64,000 nucleotides of DNA from CAYYFX01 sp964571855 (GTDB lineage Bacteria; ARS69), in NCBI GenBank assembly GCA_964571855.1, contig CAZNDO010000001.1:1-64000 (forward strand), in the 5' to 3' direction. Below are positions 1 to 8,840 of this stretch, in pieces. The notes beneath the pieces were generated by a model. It was not told where the DNA came from. It did no database searches and saw only the letters and a list, made by a program, of their open reading frames with translations. The position numbers were made by a program, and so were the translations under genes. Every line of letters begins with the position of its first letter. Within the stretch, counting starts at the first letter, position 1.

Positions 1-222
1 GACAGGCCGGAGGGTCGGGGATCGAGCCCGGGTTCGCGGCGGTGACCCCGGCGGGTCCTCCGCGGCGGCTCTGCGGCGCGGCCGGAGGCCCGGACGGCCG
101 GAGGCCGCCGCCGCAGGAGCGAAGGCCGGAGCCGGGACGGCGGAGGCCGAGCGCCCGCCGCGGAGGACCCGCCGGGGTCACCGCCGCAAACCCGGGCTCG
201 ATCCCCGACCCTCCGGCCTGTC
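1..222. repeat. Long inverted repeat with 68-bp arms
   Basis: Bases 1-68 are the reverse complement of 155-222 with one mismatch (C35 against A188). The 86-base spacer (69-154) contains GGCCGGAGGCC twice, at 80-90 and 96-106. The pairing still holds at base 1, so the arms may extend left of the window. Transcribed, this would be one very stable hairpin. It lies 40 bp beyond the stop codon of the leftward M1 peptidase gene, so it could act as a transcription barrier, but it has no T-tract and is far larger than a normal terminator. A decayed transposon-like element or a genome-wide intergenic hairpin repeat is equally possible. No gene is seen here. Confidence 0.9.
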
Positions 223-261
223 CGCCTGCGAGGCTCGCCCGCAAGGTCCGGCCTCGCGCGC

Positions 262-3200
262 CTAGAGCGAAGCCTCCGCCTGCTCGCGCTTCAGCATCAG
301 CACGAGCGCATCCGGATCCACCACGACCTTCTCCGGCGCGAACTCCGCGGGGATGGTCACGTCCACCTTCTCCCCGGCGCCGAGCTCCACGCGCGTCCGC
401 GCCTCCCGATACGCCTTCGCCGCCGCCGCATCCCCGGCCGCCTCGTCCTTCCCATCCTTCGGCCACCGCTCCCCGGCCACGGCCGCCACGTCGATCGCCA
501 TCCGCCCCGTCCCGATGTTCTCGACGGTGGCGGTCACGCTCCACCCGTCGCCCGCCGCCGTCTTCCGGGCGTCCGTGATGCGGTACCGCGGCATCACGAC
601 CTCGAAGATCCACTGGCGCGTGAAGTCGTCGTACGCGGCCACGTCCGGCGCGTGCTCGCGCAGCACGGCCACGAGATCCTGCATCACGGGATGGTCCGGG
701 TTGCCGTGGTAGCGGGTCACGAAGTCCTGCACACCGGCGTGGCACGCGGCCTCGCCCATCAGGTTCTGCAGCATCCACATCACCCAGCCGCCCTTGTCGT
801 AGGTGGCGGTCTCGTCGCCCGCCTTCGAGCCGTCGATCCACGCGAGCGGGCGCTCGGAGTCCACCTGCCGGCGGTCGCCGTACCGATCCTCGATGCGCTT
901 GCAGAACTCGATCCGCTCGCGGTCGCCCAGCACCTGCCCGTGCAGGAGGATGGTGGAGTAGTGCGCCATGCCCTCGCTCAGCACGTTGCCGCCGGGGCCG
1001 TCGCCGGGGAGCAGGATGTTGCCCCACCACTGGTGCGCGGTCTCGTGCGCGGTCACCAGGAACGCCACGGCCGCCTCCGGCGTGCTGCGCGTGAGGAACC
1101 CGATGTTCTCGGAGAACGTGATGTTCGTGGGGAAGCCCTGCGCGTAGCCGGCCAGGCCGGCGAACTCGTTCAGCCGCAGGTCCTGCCACGGGTACGGGTA
1201 GAACCACTCGGAGTACCACTTCCGCGACGCCTCCAGCGCCTTCCCCATCTCCTCGATGTTGTACGTGTGCTCCGGCAGGTAGTGGATCTCCACGCCCTCG
1301 CCCCGCCACACGTCCCACTTCCCCGCCACCACGTTGAAGAAGTTCACCGGGTTGTCCGTCTCCCACACGACCGTGCGCTTCCCGTCCGCCTCGGTGTCCG
1401 CGGTGCGCACGCCCACGCCGTGGTAGTCGAACCCCGCCGGGCCCGTGATCCGGGTGCGCACGGGATACAGCGCGCCTCCGCCGAACGCGGGCTTCGTGAC
1501 GCCCTCCCAGAAGCCCTCCTCGTAGTCCCGCGGGTCCATCCGGTTGTCCTCGTCCACGCCGCGGTCGAGCTGGAAGAACGGCAGCGGCACGAACTCGGTG
1601 CCGAAGGACGTGAGCACCACGCCGCACGGCAGGATGAACGTGGGCATGCCGCCGCCGTTGCGCGTGATGCCGTTGGGGTAGCGGCCCTCGTGGGAGAAGC
1701 CGACGCGCACGGTGTCCCCCGGGGCGAGCGGCTGCGCGGGCGTGAACACGTACAGCCGCGCGCGATGCTCCGGCTCCGCCTTCTCCCCGGCCAGCGTCCA
1801 CTCGAGGTTCTCGAAGTGGTCCCCCACCGACATCGGGAAGCGCCGGATGATCTCCGGCGACGCGTTCACCAGGTCGTAGTGCCCCTTCACGCGGAAGAAG
1901 CTCGTGGCGGGATCCAGCTCCAGGTCCAGGTCCACGCCGGCGAGCAGCGGCGTGTTCGCCTCGTTCCACGTGAGGAGGTTCCGCCCGCGGTACTCCTCCT
2001 CGCGGCGCTCCACGGCCTTCCCCTGGAAGCCGTTGCTCACGGCCACGGACAGCCAGCTCCCCAGCACCACCGCGGGCAGCGCGAAGGGCGAGAGCTTCAG
2101 CGCCGTGCGCGCGAGGGCCGGCCCGCGCATGCGGTCCAGCGCGGCACCGGAGTCCGGCTCCCGCCGCGGGTACACGCGGACGGTCCACACGATCAGGAAC
2201 ACCATCACCGCGATCCAGAACAACCGGTTCAGCAGCAGCGCCTGCACGTTCGGCTGCACGGAGGCGAAGTCCGTCCAGGTGACGGCGCTCCAGAGGTCCC
2301 AGTTCCCCACCCAGTTCATCTTGCCGCGGAACTGCAGCCAGCCGGTGAGCATGAGCGTGGCCAGCCCGACGCCGTACGTGGTCCAGCGGCTGCCGGTGAC
2401 CGCCACGATCGCGGTCACGAACGACGCCCACACGAGCAGCGTGGGCAGCAGCAGGAGTCCCCACACGATCGCGAACGGCCGGGGATCGGGGGTGACCTTC
2501 CCCTGCACGAGCATCACGATGGCCGCGCCCATGAAGGCGGCGAGCAGCACGGTCAGCCCCACGATGCCGTTCGCCAGCGACTTCCCGAACAGCACGGCCG
2601 CGGTGCGCGCCGGCGTCGCCCAGAACACCGGCTCCAGGCGCACCGCGCGCTCCCGGTGCACGGACTCGGTGGTGTAGAACAGCAGCAGGAAGCACAGGAG
2701 CAGCGTGAGCGTGTTCATGGACGACACCGCGGCCGCGCCCGACGTGAGCAGGAGCGGCGTGTCGAACGCGCCCACCTGGAACAGGGACGACCCGATGACC
2801 TGCAGCAGGATGAGCGGCACGAAGATGTAGAGGCCCGGCTGGCTGCGCAGGTTCGAGGCCTCGAAGCGGGCCACGTCCAGCACCGTGCGCACGAAGCCGG
2901 GCGGCCGGGACGTCATGCCGAGCGCGGCGAGGGAGGGCGACGCCTGGGCCAGCGGCGCCTCCACCGGCTCGGCCGGGACGGCGGCCGCGGCGGCCCGCGC
3001 CGGCCGCCCCGCCTTCGCCGAGCCGCGCAGCGTGGCGCCGAAGTGGCGCGCGGCGCCGGCCACGGAGAGGATGCCCACGACCGCGTACACGAGACGACTC
3101 AGCAGGAACGGGACGTCGTAACCCACCGGCTGCGTGTTGTAGTGGTCCACGCCCAGGTCCACCTTGATCCACGTCTCGTTCATCCACCGGAACCCGGACG

Positions 3201-3876
3201 GCTCCACCCACTGCAGCAGGCGGTTCACGCGCGGATCCAGCCAGGACGGCGACCACTCCCACAGGAAGAAAATGCTCACGAGGAACAGGGCCACCGGCGT
3301 GGCGAACACGAGGATGGGACTCCGCGAGCGCTCCCCGATGGCGAACGTGGTCCCGGCCAGGAACACCAGGAACGGCAGCGCCATGAGCACGGCGGGACGC
3401 AGGTAGTTCATCAGCTCGAAGGGGCCGCGGATCTTGTCCGCGTTCTCGTTCGGCACGAGATGGTTGAAGAACGCGGCCAGCAGCAGGTGCACGACCAGGA
3501 CGCCAAGGAACGCCAGCAGCGCCGCGCCGAACTTCCCCCACACGTACTCCGCGGGCGTGAGCCGCGTGGCGTGGAGGACCGGGCCCACGTTCAGCTCGTC
3601 GTCGCGCGGGATGGCCATGCCGGCGGCCACGGCCAGGAAGAACGAGTAGAACAGGAACGCCACCATCGGCAGCATCGTGGCGTTCGAGAACTCCGACGTG
3701 AGGAACGCGCGCTTGTCCCCGCCGATCGCGGTGTCCCCGGACTGGATGGCCACCGAGCCCGTGGACAGGCCCCACGACACCACGCCGAGCAGCACGAGCA
3801 GGATCCAGATCAGCGGTCGTTTCGCGTGGAAGCCGAGGTCGTTCCGGAGAACGAGCCCGAGCCGGGCGAGGCTCAT
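262..3876 (-). CDS. ABC-2 permease fused to M1 family metallopeptidase
   Basis: This 1204-aa membrane protein has two modules. Roughly residues 1-600 form an ABC-2-type permease with about a dozen hydrophobic segments in two halves. The C-terminal half is an M1 (aminopeptidase N-like) domain. The zinc site is visible as HETAH at residues 944-948 followed by QWWGN and a Glu at about 968, one residue further along than the usual HEXXH-X18-E. The GXMEN exopeptidase motif is not in canonical form; the region reads TFSENIGF. The ATG at 3876 overlaps the stop of the upstream ATPase (ATGA), so the pair is translationally coupled and should form one transporter. Permease/M1 fusions of this kind are known as a family; the substrate is not. 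An extracytoplasmic peptidase domain processing exported peptides is inference. Confidence 0.88.
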   Translation of the reverse strand: MSLARLGLVLRNDLGFHAKRPLIWILLVLLGVVSWGLSTGSVAIQSGDTAIGGDKRAFLTSEFSNATMLPMVAFLFYSFFLAVAAGMAIPRDDELNVGPVLHATRLTPAEYVWGKFGAALLAFLGVLVVHLLLAAFFNHLVPNENADKIRGPFELMNYLRPAVLMALPFLVFLAGTTFAIGERSRSPILVFATPVALFLVSIFFLWEWSPSWLDPRVNRLLQWVEPSGFRWMNETWIKVDLGVDHYNTQPVGYDVPFLLSRLVYAVVGILSVAGAARHFGATLRGSAKAGRPARAAAAAVPAEPVEAPLAQASPSLAALGMTSRPPGFVRTVLDVARFEASNLRSQPGLYIFVPLILLQVIGSSLFQVGAFDTPLLLTSGAAAVSSMNTLTLLLCFLLLFYTTESVHRERAVRLEPVFWATPARTAAVLFGKSLANGIVGLTVLLAAFMGAAIVMLVQGKVTPDPRPFAIVWGLLLLPTLLVWASFVTAIVAVTGSRWTTYGVGLATLMLTGWLQFRGKMNWVGNWDLWSAVTWTDFASVQPNVQALLLNRLFWIAVMVFLIVWTVRVYPRREPDSGAALDRMRGPALARTALKLSPFALPAVVLGSWLSVAVSNGFQGKAVERREEEYRGRNLLTWNEANTPLLAGVDLDLELDPATSFFRVKGHYDLVNASPEIIRRFPMSVGDHFENLEWTLAGEKAEPEHRARLYVFTPAQPLAPGDTVRVGFSHEGRYPNGITRNGGGMPTFILPCGVVLTSFGTEFVPLPFFQLDRGVDEDNRMDPRDYEEGFWEGVTKPAFGGGALYPVRTRITGPAGFDYHGVGVRTADTEADGKRTVVWETDNPVNFFNVVAGKWDVWRGEGVEIHYLPEHTYNIEEMGKALEASRKWYSEWFYPYPWQDLRLNEFAGLAGYAQGFPTNITFSENIGFLTRSTPEAAVAFLVTAHETAHQWWGNILLPGDGPGGNVLSEGMAHYSTILLHGQVLGDRERIEFCKRIEDRYGDRRQVDSERPLAWIDGSKAGDETATYDKGGWVMWMLQNLMGEAACHAGVQDFVTRYHGNPDHPVMQDLVAVLREHAPDVAAYDDFTRQWIFEVVMPRYRITDARKTAAGDGWSVTATVENIGTGRMAIDVAAVAGERWPKDGKDEAAGDAAAAKAYREARTRVELGAGEKVDVTIPAEFAPEKVVVDPDALVLMLKREQAEASL

Positions 3877-4766
3877 GACGCCGCGGCGACGGCGGGCGCG
3901 GCCGCGTTCACGAGGACCATGTACGCGTCCTCGAGCGTCCCCGGCACCGGCGCGAAGCCCGCCGGCGGCGCGCCGTCCGGCACGTGCACGCGGATGCGGT
4001 TGCGCCCCTCCACCAGGATGGCGGCGGTGACGAGGTGCGCGGCGCGCACGCGCGCCAGTTCCTCCGCGCTGCCGGTGCCCTCGAAGATGGCGCCCTCCAG
4101 CAGCGCGCGCGCCTCCGCCGGCGTGGTGTTCGCCACGAGCCGCCCCTTCGAGATCACCGCGAAGCGCGGGCACAGCACCGCCACGTCCTCCACGATGTGC
4201 GTGGACAGCAGCACGGTGCGATCGGTGGCCAGCTCCGCCAGGAGCCGGTAGAAGCGGTGCCGCTCCTCCGGGTCCAGCCCCGCGGTGGGCTCGTCCACGA
4301 TGAGCAGCCGCGGATCCCCGGCCAGCGCCTGCGCGATGCCCAGCCGCTGGCGCATGCCGCCCGAGTAGCCCTTCACCTTCCGCTTCGCCGCGAACGAGAG
4401 GTTCACGCGCTCCAGCAGCTCCGCGACGAGCTTGCGCATGCCGCCCGGGGCCTCGATGCCCTTGAGGCGCAGCAGGTACTCGAGCATGGCGGCGCCCGAG
4501 AGGTTCGGATAGAAGCCGAAGTCCTGCGGCAGGTAGCCGAGCCGCGCGCGCACGTGCATGGGGTCGGCCAGGATGTCGTGGCCGTCCAGCGTGACGTCGC
4601 CCGACGTGGGCTCCAGGAGCCCGGCGAGGATCTTCATGAACGTGGACTTCCCCGCGCCGTTCGGGCCGAGCAGGCCGAACAGGCCGTGGGGCACGTCGAG
4701 GTCGATGCCGGCGAGCGCGGTCACCGGACCCGGGTACACCTTCACGAGGCGGCGGACGGCAAGCAT
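3873..4766 (-). CDS. ABC transporter ATP-binding protein
   Basis: This 297-aa cytoplasmic ATPase powers the adjacent ABC-2 permease/M1 peptidase. Walker A is GPNGAGKST at residues 34-42, the Q-loop lies near Q81, the signature SGGMRQR starts at 135, Walker B ends in D158-E159, and the switch His is H190. These match the CcmA/DrrA-like ABC-2 ATPases. The ATG at 4766 is preferred over longer upstream frames because AAGGAGG lies about 9 nt before it and the conserved domain starts at once. The gene heads a two-gene leftward operon; 103 bp separate it from the divergent glycosylase gene. Confidence 0.93.
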   Translation of the reverse strand: MLAVRRLVKVYPGPVTALAGIDLDVPHGLFGLLGPNGAGKSTFMKILAGLLEPTSGDVTLDGHDILADPMHVRARLGYLPQDFGFYPNLSGAAMLEYLLRLKGIEAPGGMRKLVAELLERVNLSFAAKRKVKGYSGGMRQRLGIAQALAGDPRLLIVDEPTAGLDPEERHRFYRLLAELATDRTVLLSTHIVEDVAVLCPRFAVISKGRLVANTTPAEARALLEGAIFEGTGSAEELARVRAAHLVTAAILVEGRNRIRVHVPDGAPPAGFAPVPGTLEDAYMVLVNAAAPAVAAAS

Positions 4767-4869
4767 GGACGGAAGCCTCCTTCGATCGTCGGCCCGGGTC
4801 AAGGCCCGGACCTGGGCTCTGGTACGCGCGACGGTTCCCCGGGGTTGCACGCCGTGGGAGAATCCGCGG

Positions 4870-6111
4870 ATGGATCCCATCCCCGTTCCCGAGGCGCGGC
4901 GTCTCGCGCTGGCCCGCGCCGGCCTCCTGGCCGCGGACCGCACCGGCTTCCCGCGCGTCGCGCGCGGCGCGGGCCCGGCCGCGCGCGAGGCCGCCCACGC
5001 CATCGTGCGCTGGTTCGGCTACCTGCAGCTGGACACGGTGTCCATCGCCGGGGCGCGCAGCCATGCCATCGTGCTCCTGTCGCGACTGCCGCGCGTGGAC
5101 CCGGCGCTGCCCGAGTCGCTGCTCGCGCCGGGCGCGCCCGTGTTCGAGTACTGGGGACACGAGGCGTGCTGGCTGCCGATGGAGCTGTACCCCGCGATGG
5201 AGTTCCGCCGCCGCGAGTTCCGGTGCCACCCGTGGTGGGGGGACCTCGTGGGCAAGCACCCGGACGTGGCGCGGCGCATCCTGGACCGCGTGCGGGACGA
5301 GGGTCCGCTGAAGACGGGGCACCTCGAGGGCGATCGCGGCAAGGGCTTCTGGGAGCTGGGCATCGGGCGGCGCGTGGCGGACGCCCTGTGGTCCTCGGGC
5401 GAGCTGGCCATCCGGGAGCGGCGCAACTTCCAGCGCTCCTACGACCTGGCGGAGCGCGTGATCCCGGCGGCGTTGCGCGAGCGGCCGCTCTCCGTGGAGG
5501 AGGGCCTGAAGGCGCTGCTGCTGCGCGCGCTCGAAGGGCACGGCTGGGCCACGACCGGCACGCTCGCGCGCACGTGGCGTCTCCGCAACCGGCGCCCGCA
5601 ACTGGACGCCGCGCTCACGGCGCTGCGCGAGGAAGGCCGCATCGCCGCGTGCGACCTCGTGGAGAACGGGAAGCGCACCGCCGGCTGGATCCGTCCCGCG
5701 GACCGGGAGCTGGCCGCGTCGCTCGCGAAGCTCCGCCCGCGGCGCGACCGCGGCGTGCTGCTCTCCCCCTTCGATCCCGTGCTGTGGGATCGCGAGCGGG
5801 TGGCGCGCCTGTTCGGCTTCGACGCGCTGCTCGAGATCTTCAAGCCCGCGCCGAAGCGGATCTACGGCTACTACTGCCTTCCCGTGCTCGCCGGCGACCG
5901 CTTCGTGGGCCGGCTGGACCTGAAGGCGGACCGGGCGAAGGGACGGCTGGCGGTGGTCGGGGCGCACGAGGAGCCGACGGACGCCTCGGCGGAGCGCACC
6001 GCGGCGCGCGCCGCCATGGCGGACGCGCTGGCCCGATGGGCGGACACGCTGCGGCTTGCCGCCGGCCCGATCCGCGTCCGCCGCCCCCCGAAAGGGCGCC
6101 GGATCCGGTAG
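4870..6111 (+). CDS. ycaQ: YcaQ/AlkZ-family winged-helix DNA glycosylase
   Basis: This 413-aa protein belongs to the HTH_42 (COG3214) family, which repairs bulky alkylated bases and interstrand cross-links with three tandem winged-helix domains. The active-site region reads YLQLDTVS, placing the Q-x-D triplet at residues 53-55. In this family Q-x-D marks the AlkX (E. coli YcaQ) type, while Q-x-Q marks AlkZ, so an AlkX-like activity is the better guess. A typical C-terminal region (LLSPFDPVLWDRERV...) is present and the length is normal. The ATG at 4870 has GGGAGA about 8 nt upstream. The gene is divergent from the ABC operon and ends 11 bp before the multiheme gene. Confidence 0.88.
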   Translation: MDPIPVPEARRLALARAGLLAADRTGFPRVARGAGPAAREAAHAIVRWFGYLQLDTVSIAGARSHAIVLLSRLPRVDPALPESLLAPGAPVFEYWGHEACWLPMELYPAMEFRRREFRCHPWWGDLVGKHPDVARRILDRVRDEGPLKTGHLEGDRGKGFWELGIGRRVADALWSSGELAIRERRNFQRSYDLAERVIPAALRERPLSVEEGLKALLLRALEGHGWATTGTLARTWRLRNRRPQLDAALTALREEGRIAACDLVENGKRTAGWIRPADRELAASLAKLRPRRDRGVLLSPFDPVLWDRERVARLFGFDALLEIFKPAPKRIYGYYCLPVLAGDRFVGRLDLKADRAKGRLAVVGAHEEPTDASAERTAARAAMADALARWADTLRLAAGPIRVRRPPKGRRIR

Positions 6112-6114
6112 AAT
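6109..6114 (+). promoter_or_regulatory. Possible -10 element of a leaderless mRNA
   Basis: TAGAAT ends 8 nt before the ATG at 6123 and there is no Shine-Dalgarno sequence between them, so transcription could start at or next to the start codon. No good -35 box is visible. The hexamer includes the TAG stop of the preceding gene, so chance is possible. Confidence 0.35.
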
Positions 6115-6122
6115 CGTCCGTC

Positions 6123-8021
6123 ATGAAATCCCCCCGTCTGCTGGGCACCGCGCTGCTGCTGCTCGGCGCCGTCCCCTTCGCCGCCTCCGCCCAGATCCTC
6201 CTCCCCGGGACGCAGCCCGGGGACCTCCAGGTCCCCCTCAGCGGGGACTTCGTGTGCGCCATCTGCCACGGGGACTACGACTTCGACGTGGCCTACGAGC
6301 CCTGGCAGACCTGGTCCGGGTCCATGATGGCGAACTCCGCCCGCGATCCCCTGTTCTGGGCGGCCGTGGACATCGCGAACCAGGACGTGCCGGGCGTGGG
6401 CGAGTTCTGCATCCGCTGCCACTCGCCGCGGGGCTGGCTGGAGGGGCGAAGCTCCGAGCCGGACGGCTCCGCGCTGCTGGGTTCCCCGGGCGAGGCGGGC
6501 GGGGACTTCGAGGGCATCGACTGCCACTTCTGCCACCGCATGTACGAGGGCCCGGAGGGCGAGCCCTTCCTGCAGAACGGGCAGTACTGGGTGGACGTGG
6601 GCGATCCCGCGATCAGCTTCGGCGGCCCGATGCGCGGGCCGTACGCGGACGCCCTTCCCCCGCACGAGTTCGTGTACTCCGAGTTCCACACGAAATCCGA
6701 GTTCTGCGCGGTGTGCCACGACCTGGCGAACCCGCTGGTGAACCTGAAGGACGAGACCGGCGCGGACACGGGGCTCCTCTTCCCGGAGCAGCTCACGTAC
6801 ACCGAGTGGCTGCAGAGCGACTTCCCCGCGCAGGGCACCGAGTGCCAGGCGTGCCACATGGCGGACGTCTCGGGCTTCGCCTGCACGTTCCAGAATCCGC
6901 TGCGGCCGGACATCGCGAAGCACGAGCTCGCCGGCGCGAACGTGTTCATGTCCGGCGTGCTCAAGAACCTCTACGGGATCTCGCTGGACCGCGTGGAGGC
7001 GTACGACCGCGCCATCAACCTGTCGCTGGACCAGCTGCAGAACAGATCGGCGGAGCTGGCGCTCGCGGTGCCGTCGCGACACCCCGGTGCCGGGAGCGTG
7101 ACGGCGAACGTGCGCGTGACGAACCTCACCGGCCACAAGCTGCCCACCGGCTACCCCGAGGGGCGGCGCATGTGGCTGAGCGTGATCGTGCAGGACGGTC
7201 TCGGCGGCACGCTGTACGAGAGCGGCGCGTACGACGACTCCACCGCCACGCTGCACGCGGACCCGGACCTCGTGGTGTATGAGACGTCGCACGGCATCCA
7301 CGGCTCGGGCCCGTCGTTCCACCTCGTGCTCAACGACCGCATCTACTTCGACAACCGGATCCCCCCCGCGGGCTTCCGGCCGGACGCGCGCACGCAGCCG
7401 GTGGGATACGCGTACCCCGTGCAGCCGGACGGATCGCTCGCGCACTGGGACGATCGCGCGTTCCCGTTCGACATCCCGGAGGGGACGACCGGGCCGATCA
7501 CCGTGACCGCGTCCTTGTGGTACCAGACGGCCTCGCGCGCCTACATCGAGTTCCTGCGCGACGAGAACACATCCGGCCCGGATCCCTTCGACCCGGACCC
7601 CATGGCGCCCAGCCGCGGCGAGAAGATGCACGCGTACTGGGAGGCGTACGGGAAGTCCGCGCCGGTGCTCATGCGCAGCGTGACCCGGCGGATCCGCCTG
7701 GACCTGCCGCCGGCCGTCACCGCGGAGGCGCCGGAGCCGCCCGTGCCGGCGCTGCGCTCGCCGCAGCCGAACCCGTTCCGCGACCGGACCGAGGTGAGCT
7801 TCTCGCTTCCGGAGGCGGCGGAGTCCCGCGTGGCGGTGTTCGATGTGGCGGGACGGCGCGTGCGCGAGCTGTCCGGCGGCGTGCTGGCCGCGGGGACGCA
7901 CCGCGTGACCTGGGATGGCCGGGACGACGCCGGCGCGCCCGCCGCATCGGGCAACTACTTCGTCCGGCTGGAGACCGGCGGCATGGCACCGCTCGTGACC
8001 CGGGTGCTCCTGCTGCGGTAG
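6123..8021 (+). CDS. Secreted multiheme c-type cytochrome-like protein with FlgD-like tail
   Basis: This 632-aa protein begins with a clear Sec signal peptide (cut near AASA-Q, residue 22). It carries five CXXCH heme-attachment motifs: CAICH, CIRCH, CHFCH, CAVCH and CQACH. These all fall in the first 260 residues, as in the cytochrome c554/NrfA-like multiheme superfamily. The middle section (NLTGHKLPTGYPEGRRMW) looks like the beta-rich module that often follows such domains. The last ~85 residues are a FlgD-like Ig fold (PNPF...FDVAGRRVREL...GNYFVRL), used in this lineage as a probable secretion or anchoring tail. An extracytoplasmic electron-transfer or oxidoreductase role is inferred; no partner redox gene is adjacent. 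Confidence 0.85.
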   Translation: MKSPRLLGTALLLLGAVPFAASAQILLPGTQPGDLQVPLSGDFVCAICHGDYDFDVAYEPWQTWSGSMMANSARDPLFWAAVDIANQDVPGVGEFCIRCHSPRGWLEGRSSEPDGSALLGSPGEAGGDFEGIDCHFCHRMYEGPEGEPFLQNGQYWVDVGDPAISFGGPMRGPYADALPPHEFVYSEFHTKSEFCAVCHDLANPLVNLKDETGADTGLLFPEQLTYTEWLQSDFPAQGTECQACHMADVSGFACTFQNPLRPDIAKHELAGANVFMSGVLKNLYGISLDRVEAYDRAINLSLDQLQNRSAELALAVPSRHPGAGSVTANVRVTNLTGHKLPTGYPEGRRMWLSVIVQDGLGGTLYESGAYDDSTATLHADPDLVVYETSHGIHGSGPSFHLVLNDRIYFDNRIPPAGFRPDARTQPVGYAYPVQPDGSLAHWDDRAFPFDIPEGTTGPITVTASLWYQTASRAYIEFLRDENTSGPDPFDPDPMAPSRGEKMHAYWEAYGKSAPVLMRSVTRRIRLDLPPAVTAEAPEPPVPALRSPQPNPFRDRTEVSFSLPEAAESRVAVFDVAGRRVRELSGGVLAAGTHRVTWDGRDDAGAPAASGNYFVRLETGGMAPLVTRVLLLR

Positions 8022-8029
8022 CCCGGCCC

Positions 8030-8050
8030 GGCGTGTCCGGTCCGGACGCC
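8030..8050 (+). terminator. GC-rich hairpin after the multiheme gene
   Basis: An imperfect stem (GGCGTGTCCGG with TCCGGACGCC) lies 9 nt after the stop codon at 8021. There is no T-run, so termination here would not be classical. Confidence 0.25.
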
Positions 8051-8119
8051 GGAACGCGCGATCTTCCCCGTGAGCCCTGCCGTGCCGACCGGCCGGCGGT
8101 CCTTCCGGGAGGTCGAATC

Positions 8120-8779
8120 GTGTTTCCGTTCCATCCGAGCCTGCACGGCGGCGCCGTGGTCGTCGCCCTCGTCGCGGCCGGCGCCCCCGCCGCCCGCGCC
8201 ACCGAGCTGATCTTCGAACCGACCGTGCAATCCGGCGTCCCCGTCGACCCCGCGTACGGCGATCGGGTAGTCGCCAGCGACCAGGGCGGCTTCCTGTACG
8301 GCGCCGGGGGCGGGTTCACGCCCAACGTCACCGTGGACTACGGCCCGTGGGACCTCTTCGACATCCGGCTCTGGCAGACGGGCTACGGCGACCTCGAGGG
8401 CGTCCTGTACGACGAGCAGGACGGACGCGGGTACCTGGAGATCGACCTCGCCGCGGACCCCGGCTGGCGCGTGTCCGTGGAGGGGTTCGACATGGCGGCC
8501 TGGCGCGTCGGCGGCGTGATCCGGTGGGTCCGCGTGTGGGACGGGGCCGGGCAGGTACTCTTCGAGCAGGCCGACGTGGACGTCCCCACGACCGGTCACG
8601 TGCACTTCGCGTTCGATCCGCCGCTCGAGGGCCGGTGGGTCACGATCGCGTTCGATGCCGGCAACCTCGGGACCTTCAGCGACAACATCGGGATCGACAA
8701 CATCCGCCTCGGCCAGGTGGCCGGCCCGACCGCGGTGGAGCCGGAGAGCTGGGCCCGGACGAAAGCGTCCTTCCGGTAG
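8120..8779 (+). CDS. Secreted beta-rich protein with short WxxxKxxFR C-terminus
   Basis: This is a 219-aa exported protein of unknown function. The GTG at 8120 is chosen because GGGAGG lies 7 nt before it and the sequence then reads as a signal peptide (hydrophobic run to AARA, about residue 28). The mature part is beta-rich and ends in DNIGIDNIRLGQ, which resembles the end of PEP-CTERM/choice-of-anchor host domains. The expected VPEP anchor is replaced by AVEPESWARTKASFR. It is preceded by 98 bp after the multiheme gene and followed by another exported protein. No enzyme motif was recognised. Confidence 0.72.
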   Translation: MFPFHPSLHGGAVVVALVAAGAPAARATELIFEPTVQSGVPVDPAYGDRVVASDQGGFLYGAGGGFTPNVTVDYGPWDLFDIRLWQTGYGDLEGVLYDEQDGRGYLEIDLAADPGWRVSVEGFDMAAWRVGGVIRWVRVWDGAGQVLFEQADVDVPTTGHVHFAFDPPLEGRWVTIAFDAGNLGTFSDNIGIDNIRLGQVAGPTAVEPESWARTKASFR

Positions 8780-8840
8780 CGCCCTTGCGCCCGGCCCCGC
8801 GGGCCCGTAGGGTCGGGAGGTCCGCCTCCCGGAGGACGCG

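Noticed and set aside
652..4251. Open frame of about 1200 codons on the plus strand over the ABC/M1 genes
   Set aside because: It is antisense to a gene with clear M1 and ABC-2 motifs. Very GC-rich codons leave few stops on the opposite strand, and the translation is low-complexity Arg/His/Gln/Ala without any domain.
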